DNA of 64,000 nt from the NCBI RefSeq assembly GCF_003054705.1, contig NZ_QAYX01000020.1, forward strand, positions 248,001-312,000, written 5' to 3'. Of the stretch, positions 28,022 through 36,764 are shown one piece after another (position 1 is the first letter of the stretch; every line of letters starts with the position of its first letter). The position numbers and the translations under genes were made by a program. Source of the DNA: Opitutus sp. ER46. Lineage in GTDB: Bacteria > Verrucomicrobiota > Verrucomicrobiia > Opitutales > Opitutaceae. The notes beneath the pieces were generated by a model. It did no database searches, was not told the DNA's origin, and worked only from the letters and a program-made list of their open reading frames with translations.

Positions 28022-28739
28022 TCTCACTCGATGAATGCGAGCGCCGCCGATTCACGATTGGATGAACTCCGCGCGAAATTGGCCGAGGTTCGCTCGCAGG
28101 CCTCGAAGCTGGTCCTTCGGCTGGCCATTCAGGCGGCTGAGGCAGCCATGCGCTCCGCGAATTGGGCGTGTTTTCAGAACCGATGAGTAGGCTCATCGCG
28201 AACCGCCGCGAGCTGGACTCTAGTGCTCCGCTTCCTTCGTAGATCGCTGCGTCGAGGACTTGGCCCTCTACGACGAAACTCCGCACCTCGGCTGTTAATG
28301 TCACGGGCTCCGCAACCAAAACCGCAGTGTCCGGCGGTAGACCGCGGCATTCGGCGCTGAGTTCTTCCGGTGAGGAGTAGACGGCGCCGCGAAATTGCTT
28401 CGGCGTGACCGGCTTCACGAATGCCGGAAGCGTGGTGAGAGCATCAGTCAATGTGCGTCGCACAATCTGGCGCTGAAGGAAGCGCGATGGCACATGTAGC
28501 AGCAGATCGTCGGCGGGCGAGCAGAGCGCGAGCCCGAGCTTCTGCTGAAGCACCAAACAAAACGAGTCCGCTCCGTAGACGCGCACCGTTGCGGGATCGA
28601 ATACCGGCGGATCCCAAAACCGGCCCAAGCGGTGCACCTCGCCACCTCCCCGGGCAAACGCGTCGGCCAATGCGTCCCGCTCGATGTCCGGCTTGTCGGA
28701 GATAAGCAGGTTAAGTCCGGTGGTGCTGGGAGCCGTCAT
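28008..28739 (-). CDS. ATP-grasp (R2K-type) protein, C-terminus probably lost
   Basis: This 243-residue frame reads as an ATP-grasp protein of the R2K family (DUF4343-like) up to about residue 180. It has a basic block RFLQRQIVRRTL, the nucleotide-binding strand LPAFVKPVTPKQFRGAVYSS and the segment VLVAEPVTLTAEVRSFVVEGQVLDAA. The family normally ends with an Asn/Glu-containing metal-binding strand, which is absent. Instead the frame continues into Pro/Arg/Ser-rich sequence antisense to a small plus-strand ORF, and it overlaps the end of the zeta-like gene. The protein is therefore probably truncated. R2K proteins are predicted peptide- or RNA-modifying ligases of conflict systems. Confidence 0.6.
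   Translation of the reverse strand: MTAPSTTGLNLLISDKPDIERDALADAFARGGGEVHRLGRFWDPPVFDPATVRVYGADSFCLVLQQKLGLALCSPADDLLLHVPSRFLQRQIVRRTLTDALTTLPAFVKPVTPKQFRGAVYSSPEELSAECRGLPPDTAVLVAEPVTLTAEVRSFVVEGQVLDAAIYEGSGALESSSRRFAMSLLIGSENTPNSRSAWLPQPPEWPAEGPASRPASEPRPISRGVHPIVNRRRSHSSSETNPK
28031..28186 (+). CDS. Small helical protein, 51 residues
   Basis: An ATG at 28031, ten bases after the zeta-like kinase stop, opens a 51-codon frame encoding an Ala/Leu-rich amphipathic helix (LDELRAKLAEVRSQASKLV) and a short tail. It could be the third gene of the toxin-antitoxin unit. It overlaps the degenerate C-terminal part of the minus-strand ATP-grasp frame, and its composition looks more protein-like than that frame. 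Family unknown. Confidence 0.4.
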   Translation: MNASAADSRLDELRAKLAEVRSQASKLVLRLAIQAAEAAMRSANWACFQNR

Positions 28740-28809
28740 GCGGCATTCATCCTGGGGCAGGTAATTTCTCGACTGACTCGTGAGCAGTAACGAGTAGCAA
28801 CTGAGTCCG

Positions 28810-29781
28810 GTGGCATTCTGGTGGGTGAATCACAAGCAAACTTTCCGGCACGAATTTCGTGGCGGTTACATCTGGTCACCAAAGCGCCGCAAGGATGGTG
28901 CACGAAATATCTTCTATGATTTCATGCGGATGGTCCGGCCGGGCGACGTTGTTTTCTCGTATGCCGATGGTCTGATCCATGGCTCTGGCGCAGCGAAAAC
29001 CCACTGCTACACGTCGCCCAGGCCAGACGAGTTTGGCCACATTGGTAACGCGTGGGACGTGATCGGATGGCGGGTGGACGTTGAATTCGCGGCTGCGGCT
29101 AACCCGATCCAGCCGCGCGCCGTCCTCGATGAGATCGGCCCCCACATCGGTGTTCGCCACTCTCCGCTCAACGCCGACGGGACCGGCCGTCAGGCCGTCT
29201 ATCTCGCGGCCATTCCGGATGTGCTCGGACATATCGTGGCGGAGCGGATCGGCTTCGTGGTCCCAGCTGTTCAGGTTGCCGAGCTGGGTAGCGGAAACAA
29301 CATCGAGGTGGAATTGCCCGGGATCGATGAGTGGGAGCAGGTCGAGGAACGAAAAATTGAGTCATCGGAGTTGCCGCAAACGGAACGCGCGGCCCTCATC
29401 AAGTCTCGTCTGGGCCAAGGTCGGTTCAAAACTAACGTCAGCCGCTTTGAAACTCGCTGCCGCGTTACGCAGGTTTCAAACCCCGTCCACCTCATCGCGA
29501 GCCACATCAAGCCGTGGCGTGAATCGAACAATGAGGAGCGTCTAGCTGCGGGGAACGGGCTGCTGCTGACACCCTCGATCGATCATCTCTTCGATCGTGG
29601 ATTCATCTCCTTTGCCGATTCCGGCGAGACACTAATCTCGCCCATCGCAGACGTTGATTCTCTGCGGCGCATGGGAGTCGACCCTGGGAATCCGCCTCGC
29701 GTCGGTGGTTTCAATTCGGATCAGAAGTATTTTCTCCAGCACCACCGAACGTCGATTTTCCTGGAGGGCGTGAGCGCGTAG
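28810..29781 (+). CDS. HNH endonuclease with N-terminal EVE/PUA-like domain
   Basis: This 323-residue protein begins at a GTG with FWWVNHKQTFRHEF. The N-terminal domain (residues 1-100; NIFYDFMRMVRPGDVVFSYADG) resembles EVE/PUA-type modified-base readers. The C-terminal half (about 185-300) is an HNH nuclease: CRVTQVSNPVHLIASHIKPWRES and GNGLLLTPSIDHLFDRGFI supply the metal-binding His and Asn residues. Such fusions act as modification-dependent restriction enzymes against phage DNA. It is flanked by toxin-antitoxin genes within element 1. The actual DNA modification recognised is unknown. Confidence 0.8.
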   Translation: MAFWWVNHKQTFRHEFRGGYIWSPKRRKDGARNIFYDFMRMVRPGDVVFSYADGLIHGSGAAKTHCYTSPRPDEFGHIGNAWDVIGWRVDVEFAAAANPIQPRAVLDEIGPHIGVRHSPLNADGTGRQAVYLAAIPDVLGHIVAERIGFVVPAVQVAELGSGNNIEVELPGIDEWEQVEERKIESSELPQTERAALIKSRLGQGRFKTNVSRFETRCRVTQVSNPVHLIASHIKPWRESNNEERLAAGNGLLLTPSIDHLFDRGFISFADSGETLISPIADVDSLRRMGVDPGNPPRVGGFNSDQKYFLQHHRTSIFLEGVSA

Positions 29782-29799
29782 AACAACGGCCAGCTCATT

Positions 29800-29825
29800 C
29801 ATTCGCGATTCGCGAATAGCGAATG
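29800..29825. repeat. Inverted repeat behind the HNH gene
   Basis: Seven-base arms CATTCGC and GCGAATG enclose a central ATTCGCGAAT palindrome, 18 bases after the HNH stop codon. No T-run follows. It could be a factor-assisted terminator or a protein-binding site. Confidence 0.35.
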
Positions 29826-29931
29826 GGAATGCGGCGACGACGTGGCCTTGCCAACGTGCCACGCCTCGCTGGCGTCAGAGACGTGGAACCAGCGCGATGG
29901 CAGTCGGCGAGTAACCTGAAACGACCGGAAT

Positions 29932-29951
29932 AACCTTACGACCGTAAGGTT
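29932..29951. promoter_or_regulatory. Palindrome upstream of hipBA, distal site
   Basis: Perfect 9-base arms AACCTTACG and CGTAAGGTT are separated by two bases. The short, symmetric layout is typical of dimeric HTH-protein operators. Its sequence differs from the proximal palindrome, so a different binder is possible. Confidence 0.4.
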
Positions 29952-30121
29952 TATCCGAACAGTTGGGCCGTGCGGACCGTCGGTTTTGCCGATCATTTTG
30001 CCGATGTTTAGAGCGCTTTTTCACGCTGGGAATCAAATGCTTGAGCGCGGAAGAGGGTAAAAATTTGTCGGCGTTTTTGCCGGTCTGCTGAAGGATGGCC
30101 AGGCCCACTTTGTTGGGCGAA

Positions 30122-30147
30122 TTAAGCAATCAATCATGATTGCTTAA
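30122..30147. promoter_or_regulatory. Candidate HipB operator
   Basis: Perfect 11-base arms TTAAGCAATCA and TGATTGCTTAA flank a four-base centre, 27 bases before the hipB ATG. HipB-type antitoxins bind such palindromes to repress their own operon. A second short palindrome, GATAATATGTTATC (30169-30182), spans the proposed start codon. Confidence 0.5.
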
Positions 30148-30174
30148 ACCCTCATCTTGGACCTTAGTGATAAT

Positions 30175-30486
30175 ATGTTATCGCTTAATACGGAAGCCGA
30201 CTTGCTGCGGACTGTAGCCGACGCTGTCCGTCAGCACCGCTTGGCCCATGGGCTTCGGCAACTCGATCTTGGCCAAAAAAGCGGCGTAGCGATTGCGACC
30301 CTGCGGCGTTTCGAACGCTCCGGACAGATCAGCTTTTTGGGGCTGGCGAAGCTGCTGACAACACTCGGCCTCACCGACGCGTTTATCGCGTCGTTTCAGC
30401 GGACGCCGGAGACTCCGGCGAGCGCGCGAGAATTCATGAACGCGAGCGCCCAGCGCCGGAAACGCGCACCCCGGCGTTCCGCCTAA
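30175..30486 (+). CDS. hipB: HipB-like XRE-family antitoxin
   Basis: This DNA-binding protein of about 103 residues has a helix-turn-helix of the XRE type (about residues 15-70; LAHGLRQLDLGQKSGVAIAT, then LRRFERSGQISFLGLAKLLTTLGL). It would repress the operon through the upstream palindromes and neutralise the HipA kinase encoded three bases after its stop codon. The ATG at 30175 was chosen; a TTG at 30157 is an alternative. The C-terminal tail is Arg/Lys-rich and probably flexible, as in HipB proteins whose tail controls stability. Confidence 0.8.
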   Translation: MLSLNTEADLLRTVADAVRQHRLAHGLRQLDLGQKSGVAIATLRRFERSGQISFLGLAKLLTTLGLTDAFIASFQRTPETPASAREFMNASAQRRKRAPRRSA

Positions 30487-30489
30487 ACC

Positions 30490-31818
30490 ATGGACAAGAA
30501 CCCATCATCTGTTCGCCTCGCTTTTCTCGGTCAGCCGATGGCGACGCTGATGCATCGCGAGGAAGACGGCGCGCATCTCCTCGAATTCGAAGCGAGCTTC
30601 CTGCAGCTCGGGCACGATCTTTCGCCGATCGCATTTCCGCTCGAGCAGATGGCGCAGCCGCGGGTATTCCGTGCGGGTGACTCGCCGTTTCCCGGCGGAC
30701 TGCCGGGGCTCATCGCGGATTCGCTGCCAGATGCGTGGGGCGAGCGCGTGATGCGCGCGGAGCTGCCGCAGATCACGACGGTCGTGGGCAAGTTGGCAGC
30801 CATCGGTCGCCGCGGACCCGGCGCCATCACCTTCGAACCAGCGCTCGGACCTGGCCGGGACGCGGACGCCTCTTCCGTCGAGCTGGCAGTGCTCGCCGAA
30901 CGCGCCGCCGCCTTGGCTTCGGCCAAGCCCGCGCCACTCACCACCGATGACGTGAACGCTGCATTGGCCAAAGGCGGCAGTTCGCTTGGGGGAGCATTTC
31001 CCAAGACGACTGCGCATTTGCCGCTCTCGGCCGACGTAACCGACAAACGTGAGATTCTCGTCGGCGGGCCGACTCCCGTCGGCCACGTGCCGTGCATCCT
31101 GAAGTTCTCGCCGGCCGACTCTGATGGCGGCGGCGCGGTGGAATTCGCCTACATGAAGATGGCGAAAGCGGCTGGAATTCGGGTGCCGCGCACCTGTCTC
31201 GTGAACGACGGCCAACGCCGGCATTTCGCCGCGGCGCGGTTCGATCGATACATCGCGAGCGATGGAACGGTGGCGAAACGGCACGTCCACACGTTGAGCG
31301 GCCTGCTGCATCGTCGCGCGTCCGATGGCCAGTTGGACTATTCGGATTTCATGCGCGTCGCCCGACGGCTCTGCGGCCACGAGGAAGCGGTCGAGTGCCT
31401 ACGACGCGCGATCTTCAATCTTCTCGCCGTGAATCGCGACGATCACGGACGCAATCACGCCTTCCTTTACGACGAGACCACGCGCACCTGGACACTCGCG
31501 CCCGCCTACGACCTCAACCCAAATGTCGCGAACATCCTGATCGGTTTGTCGTGGTTCGGCAGCGCCGCGATCCCACAAACGCTCGCCGATCTGAATCGCA
31601 TGGCAGAGCTGGCCGGGATTCGTCCGACGATGGTCCGGACGATTTTCGGTGAAGTGGAAGAGTCCGTGATCGGTGGTTGGCGTCGCGTCGCAACCGAGTG
31701 CGGCGTGCCGCCGGAGATCGTCGCCATCTGGGAAAAAGAAACGCTGATCCAGACGCGCGCTCTGCGCGCGGACGTGGCAAAACGCGCGGCTAAAGGCCGG
31801 CAGAAAGGCGAGCAGTAG
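30490..31818 (+). CDS. hipA: HipA-like serine/threonine kinase toxin
   Basis: This 442-residue kinase has the N-terminal HipA subdomain (about 1-110, with FPGGLPGLIADSLPDAWGERVM) and a kinase core. The Gly-rich segment is KGGSSLGGAFPK (about residues 160-171), the catalytic loop is NRDDHGRN (residues 315-322, with Asp318) and the DFG-equivalent is AYDLNP (Asp341). In Escherichia coli, HipA phosphorylates glutamyl-tRNA synthetase and induces dormancy; the target here is not known. All catalytic residues are present and the frame is intact, so this module of element 1 looks functional. It is co-transcribed with hipB. Confidence 0.9.
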   Translation: MDKNPSSVRLAFLGQPMATLMHREEDGAHLLEFEASFLQLGHDLSPIAFPLEQMAQPRVFRAGDSPFPGGLPGLIADSLPDAWGERVMRAELPQITTVVGKLAAIGRRGPGAITFEPALGPGRDADASSVELAVLAERAAALASAKPAPLTTDDVNAALAKGGSSLGGAFPKTTAHLPLSADVTDKREILVGGPTPVGHVPCILKFSPADSDGGGAVEFAYMKMAKAAGIRVPRTCLVNDGQRRHFAAARFDRYIASDGTVAKRHVHTLSGLLHRRASDGQLDYSDFMRVARRLCGHEEAVECLRRAIFNLLAVNRDDHGRNHAFLYDETTRTWTLAPAYDLNPNVANILIGLSWFGSAAIPQTLADLNRMAELAGIRPTMVRTIFGEVEESVIGGWRRVATECGVPPEIVAIWEKETLIQTRALRADVAKRAAKGRQKGEQ

Positions 31819-32309
31819 GCCGTGTTGGCCCGTGATTTGGTTGCGGTTTTGGGCAGCTGGAGGGCGCGATTCATGAGCGCCAACGAGCGCACCGGCTTTG
31901 CTTTCTTGCCATTAGTTGCCCCGAGCCGGGGGCGCGGGGGCGGCGGCGAGCGCCCCGCTTTTTCGGGCGGCGGCACCCTCGAGGCGAAGCCGAGCCGCCG
32001 CATCGTGGGGATTTTCGGATCGTGCGTCGCCTACCGCGATCACGGTAGGCGCCGACCGCGGCTTGAGGCGATAGCTGGGGACCGGTTTGAGCGACTTGGA
32101 AACCCAAGAAGTCCTTAGGGTATTGCGTCTCGAACCAACAAAGTGCCCGAAGTGTGCGACCACGATGCAGGCGCTTCTTCACCTCGGACGCGCGAAGAAC
32201 GGAGCAGACTCGCGCACGAGCTACCGGAAAATGGGGAGGCACTCTCGCCCGGATTCGGTAGGCGCGGGCGATTGAGCGCGCCGCCTACGGCGGCGAGAGT
32301 GGTGCCGTC
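31819..32309. other. Intergenic region between hipA and the excisionase-like gene
   Basis: The 491 bp contain a perfect hairpin with 8-base arms GCCTACCG and CGGTAGGC (32029-32050), and related GTAGGCG/CGCCTAC words near 32259 and 32283. No T-run follows the hairpin. A weak TTG-started frame at 32087-32275 has one CPKC motif but is not convincing. Confidence 0.5.
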
Positions 32310-32707
32310 ATGAATACCACGAGCGCATCCGAACTTGAGTTTCGCACCATGAGCGCCGTTGGCGGCCAGCACCCGGAGACTCCGCCGCTGGCGACGCTGG
32401 TGGACGCGGCAAGCGCGGGTTCGGTTTGGCCGCGCGAGCCGCACCGCGACGGGACTCGTTCGCGAGCAAACACTGCACCGAAATCGAAGGCGTTGCGGAA
32501 CGTGGGCGATGCCGGCGCGGTCGAGACCTTGCTGAATTTTGCCGAAGCGGCTCGGGTGCTGGGGATTTCGTTGCGGCAGTTCCGGCGGCTTGTGGATGGC
32601 GGCCGGGTTGCTTTCGTGAAGGTCAGCGAACGGGCGCCGCGGATTCGGCCGAGCGAGCTGCAACGGTTCCTCGAAGCATCGGCGGTCAAATACTCGGAGG
32701 TGCAATC

Positions 32708-32711
<4 letters not shown>
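32310..32711 (+). CDS. Excisionase/AlpA-like helix-turn-helix protein of element 1
   Basis: The product has 133 residues. The first 70 are low-complexity and may be partly non-coding. The last 60 form a MerR/excisionase-type winged helix: LLNFAEAARVLGISLRQFRRL, then VDGGRVAFVKVSERAPRIRPSEL. Such proteins bend DNA at attachment sites or regulate the integrase. The stop codon overlaps the integrase start by four bases (ATGA at 32708), so the two are translationally coupled. A later internal start is possible. Confidence 0.65.
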
Positions 32712-34070
<1,359 letters not shown>

Positions 34071-34153
34071 TATTGAGTGGACACTTCTCATCACTTCGCT
34101 TCTATCGCGTAAAGGCCGGTACTCGTGCCGAGTTACCAGCGATTTACGGGACA

Positions 34154-35539
34154 ATGAATGCGAAGTTGAGCGAAGCAAAAAGCGGGAGTGAGAAGCGAAA
34201 AAGTGGCGGAGAAGTGGCGGAGCAACATCAGGTGCGCCGCTCCAAGCTCCACGCCGACTATTGGAAAAAGCGGCTATTCCACGAGGGGTTCACTCGTGGT
34301 GGCCGGCGGCTACTCTCCGGGAATTGGTCGGTTCGAATTAAGCACCAGGGCAGGCGCGGGGCGTTCGGACTCAACACACCAAACGCGGCGGCGGCGGCGG
34401 CAAAGGCCCAACAGATTTACGCCTCACTCGTCTCCGCCGGTTGGGATGCGACGCTTGCGAAATTCAAACCGGATGCCGTCAAGAAACCTGCGGCCGGAAC
34501 GGTTGGCCAGGCGATTGGCGCCGCTGCCCAACTCGTGACGACGCGAAAGCAGTCGTTTGCCCAGGCCGCGTTGCGGCTCCGCCAAATCGCGGGCGAACTC
34601 GCCGGCATTAAGCGCCCCGAGAACCCGACCGCATACAGGTCCGCCGAGTTTCTTGCCTGGCGTGCGAAAGTTGACGGGGTTCCACTCTCCATAATCACGG
34701 CAGCCGCGGTCCGCGAGTGGCGCGACAAGCGCATTGCCGCACGCGCAACAAATCCGGTGGAGAAGCGCGCGGCAACTATCTCCGCCGACTCGACCATCAG
34801 GATGGCGCGCGCGGTATTCTCGAGGCGAATCATGGAGAGCGGGCTTGCGTCTCATGTCACGCTGCCGAGCCCCCCACCCTTTGCTGGCGTCACTGTTGGC
34901 GGAAGCACCAAGCGCTTCGCCGGACGGATCAACGCAGGACAGTTGTTTGCCAAGGCACGCCAAGTGTTGGAAAAGGAAGAGCCGGAGGCATTTCGCGCCT
35001 TCTGTCTCTGTGTGCTCGCTGGACTGCGGAGAAGTGAGGCTGACCGGCTGGCGTGGTCGCAGGTGGATCTTGCTGGGCGAGTCATCACGATCGAGCGCAC
35101 CGAGTGGTTCGAGCCGAAGTCGGAAGAAAGCGCCCGGACAATCGACTTGGATGAAGTCGCCGTCGATATCCTTCGGCGCGCGAAATCAGACAACCCGGAC
35201 CCCGTGTTTGTGCTCAAGGGCGGCGCACCGAAGCTGCAAACCAAAGCCGCGCCCGCGTACCGCTGTGATGCTTCGCCATGGCGCACGTGGGAAAAGTTAA
35301 CAGAATGGCTGAGGGCCAACGGTGTTCACGACGCAAAGCCCATTCATGTTTTGCGGAAGCTCGCGGGATCGCTCGTTTTCCAGGCTCACGGGCTTGAACA
35401 GGCACGTGGATTTCTGGGGCACGCATCTATCACGACGACGAGCGACAGTTATCTTGTGAGACAGCGCCGAGTCACTGTTTCAATTCCAACTCCAAGCGAC
35501 GAGGTTTCGCGCGAGGCCGGAAAGGCAGGTGGCATGTGA
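34154..35539 (+). CDS. int: Tyrosine recombinase integrase of element 2
   Basis: The protein has 461 residues from ATG 34154; a GTG at 34214 is an alternative start. It has a basic arm-binding region, a core-binding domain (about 135-240) and a catalytic domain. The catalytic set is visible: Arg292 in AGLRRSEADRL, His398 and Arg401 in IHVLRKLAG, His423 in LGHAS and the nucleophile Tyr433 in TTSDSYL. It would recombine the 47-bp tRNA-Asn site with the element circle. It begins 84 bp from the att repeat. A 20-bp sequence repeated at the other end of the element overlaps its 5' part and may be an arm-type binding site. All catalytic residues are intact. Confidence 0.9.
   Translation: MNAKLSEAKSGSEKRKSGGEVAEQHQVRRSKLHADYWKKRLFHEGFTRGGRRLLSGNWSVRIKHQGRRGAFGLNTPNAAAAAAKAQQIYASLVSAGWDATLAKFKPDAVKKPAAGTVGQAIGAAAQLVTTRKQSFAQAALRLRQIAGELAGIKRPENPTAYRSAEFLAWRAKVDGVPLSIITAAAVREWRDKRIAARATNPVEKRAATISADSTIRMARAVFSRRIMESGLASHVTLPSPPPFAGVTVGGSTKRFAGRINAGQLFAKARQVLEKEEPEAFRAFCLCVLAGLRRSEADRLAWSQVDLAGRVITIERTEWFEPKSEESARTIDLDEVAVDILRRAKSDNPDPVFVLKGGAPKLQTKAAPAYRCDASPWRTWEKLTEWLRANGVHDAKPIHVLRKLAGSLVFQAHGLEQARGFLGHASITTTSDSYLVRQRRVTVSIPTPSDEVSREAGKAGGM
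34204..34223 (+). repeat. Putative arm-type integrase site, left copy
   Basis: Twenty bases built from two TGGCGGAG words recur exactly at 49007-49026, near the opposite end of element 2. Both copies lie inside the element, 134 and 45 bp from the respective 47-bp att repeats. This resembles arm sites of lambda-type integrases. Confidence 0.45.
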
Positions 35540-36117
35540 ACGCGCGCCGCAAAACCAAGGCAAAAAAGCCAAGCTCCCGAAGGCCAGGGCGCCCCGAGAA
35601 TAGCCGCAGGATTCTGACGAAAAAGGGTGCCGACTACTTCGATAACGAGATGCGGGCTCGTCTCGGTGATCTTCACGACGCCCCGCCTGGTTCCTTCTGG
35701 GCTGAGCGAGTATGGATAGATCGTCACCCCCGGGGCACGACTCTGCAGAAACGCGCGGAGGCACAGCATACGACCCCAGAGGCTTTGATCGTGGAGGCGA
35801 AAGCGCGCCCGCTGGCAGATTGGGCCTTGGCTCAGTTGATCGACGCCATCGACCGCCGAGACACGCAATTCTTTGAAGACGCTGCGCGCTACCTGCGGCG
35901 GCTCGGGTCCGACGGTTCACTTAACCTGCACGACCCGTGGCGATCTGCGATTCTTGATAGCATCGATTGGAGCGGCCGAACCAAGTACACAGTGACCGGC
36001 CTAATGGATTCCGTTCCGTGGAGGCGCTTTGGCTCCGGGTGCCCTGACTGGGGCTACCTGAAGAAGATGTGTGCTGAATTGGGAGTACCGATGCGGCGCG
36101 GCCGACCGCGGAAATAA
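35536..36117 (+). CDS. Hypothetical protein downstream of the integrase
   Basis: The GTG start overlaps the integrase stop by four bases, so the two are probably translated together. The 193-residue product has a very basic N-terminus (RRKTKAKKPSSRRPGRP), a helical middle (about 75-140) and ends with MRRGRPRK, an AT-hook-like tail. Nucleic-acid binding is plausible. I recognise no family, and it is too short to be a terminase or portal. Confidence 0.6.
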   Translation: MNARRKTKAKKPSSRRPGRPENSRRILTKKGADYFDNEMRARLGDLHDAPPGSFWAERVWIDRHPRGTTLQKRAEAQHTTPEALIVEAKARPLADWALAQLIDAIDRRDTQFFEDAARYLRRLGSDGSLNLHDPWRSAILDSIDWSGRTKYTVTGLMDSVPWRRFGSGCPDWGYLKKMCAELGVPMRRGRPRK

Positions 36118-36182
36118 AGGTTCCATTTCCGGCAATTCTTGTCCGATTGTCGGGCGAGGTGTTGCGCGGTCTTGTCCGCGGC

Positions 36183-36407
36183 ATGGAAGACATACCGCGC
36201 AGTAGTAACACCAGTGACAGGTTGGTTGATTTCCGGTATTTCAACGAAATCACCGGGTCGCGCTGCAAGACCTCACACACCGCGCGACAGTACGCCAAGC
36301 GGGGGCTAATCAGGGCTGTTCGGCTCAACGCCCGGGTGCTCCGCTATTCCGAAGCGAGCATTCGACAGTTCATCGCCAATGCCACGGATGGCGGAAGGGC
36401 GGCATGA
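36183..36407 (+). CDS. Small helix-turn-helix protein
   Basis: The protein has 74 residues from the ATG at 36183. The segment CKTSHTARQYAKRGLIRAVRLN followed by VLRYSEASIRQFIAN has the layout of a MerR/excisionase-type DNA-binding domain. It could be the excisionase or an early regulator of element 2. The stop overlaps the next start by four bases. Confidence 0.55.
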   Translation: MEDIPRSSNTSDRLVDFRYFNEITGSRCKTSHTARQYAKRGLIRAVRLNARVLRYSEASIRQFIANATDGGRAA

Positions 36408-36586
36408 ACCGCCGCGAGAACCGCGCGAGCGGCAGCACACACACCAAGGTCGATCGCATTGTCACCTGGGCGCGATCTCAGCGACTGCCGCACGAGTTGA
36501 CACCCAACGCGCTGTTGAGTGCATACCGTGAAGCCACAAGAACGGCCAGGGAACGGCGAGGGGGGCCGCGCCATGAAGGCCGATGA
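36404..36586 (+). CDS. Small basic protein
   Basis: This 60-residue ORF starts in an ATGA overlap with the preceding gene. It is Arg-rich with one probable helix (TKVDRIVTWARSQRLPHEL). Function is unknown. It is kept because of the tight gene packing; its C-terminal codons overlap the next start. Confidence 0.45.
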   Translation: MNRRENRASGSTHTKVDRIVTWARSQRLPHELTPNALLSAYREATRTARERRGGPRHEGR

Positions 36587-36764
36587 CCTCCCCCACCAAT
36601 ACCCCCTTTGCCTGCCGCCGATGCCAATGGAGCCGGCCGGCACGCGCTCCGAAGCCCTGGCAGACTTCTACGAAGCCGACGAGGTAGACCGGCCGCCGCA
36701 ACGCGAGGTGTTGCGAAGGATCGAGCGCATTCGCCGCGAAGCCGGCGAGAAGGGGGCCCAGTGA
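36573..36764 (+). CDS. Small acidic protein
   Basis: This 63-residue ORF overlaps genes on both sides. The product is Pro/Glu-rich (LADFYEADEVDRPPQREVL) with a C-terminal helix. No family is recognised. Coupling to the following initiator-like gene (GTGA overlap at 36761) suggests a role in the same early operon. Confidence 0.45.
   Translation: MKADDLPHQYPLCLPPMPMEPAGTRSEALADFYEADEVDRPPQREVLRRIERIRREAGEKGAQ

Larger units (their letters stand above)
29782..30174. other. Intergenic region with three palindromes upstream of hipBA
   Basis: The 393 bp carry no convincing gene. They contain an inverted repeat behind the HNH gene (29800-29825), one with 9-base arms at 29932-29951 and one with 11-base arms at 30122-30147. 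The region around 29990-30150 is AT-richer than the neighbourhood, as expected for a promoter. Confidence 0.6.

Noticed and set aside
32087-32275. TTG-started 62-codon ORF with one CPKC motif
   Set aside because: A single CxxC, a rare start and an Arg/Ser-rich tail are not enough to support a gene.
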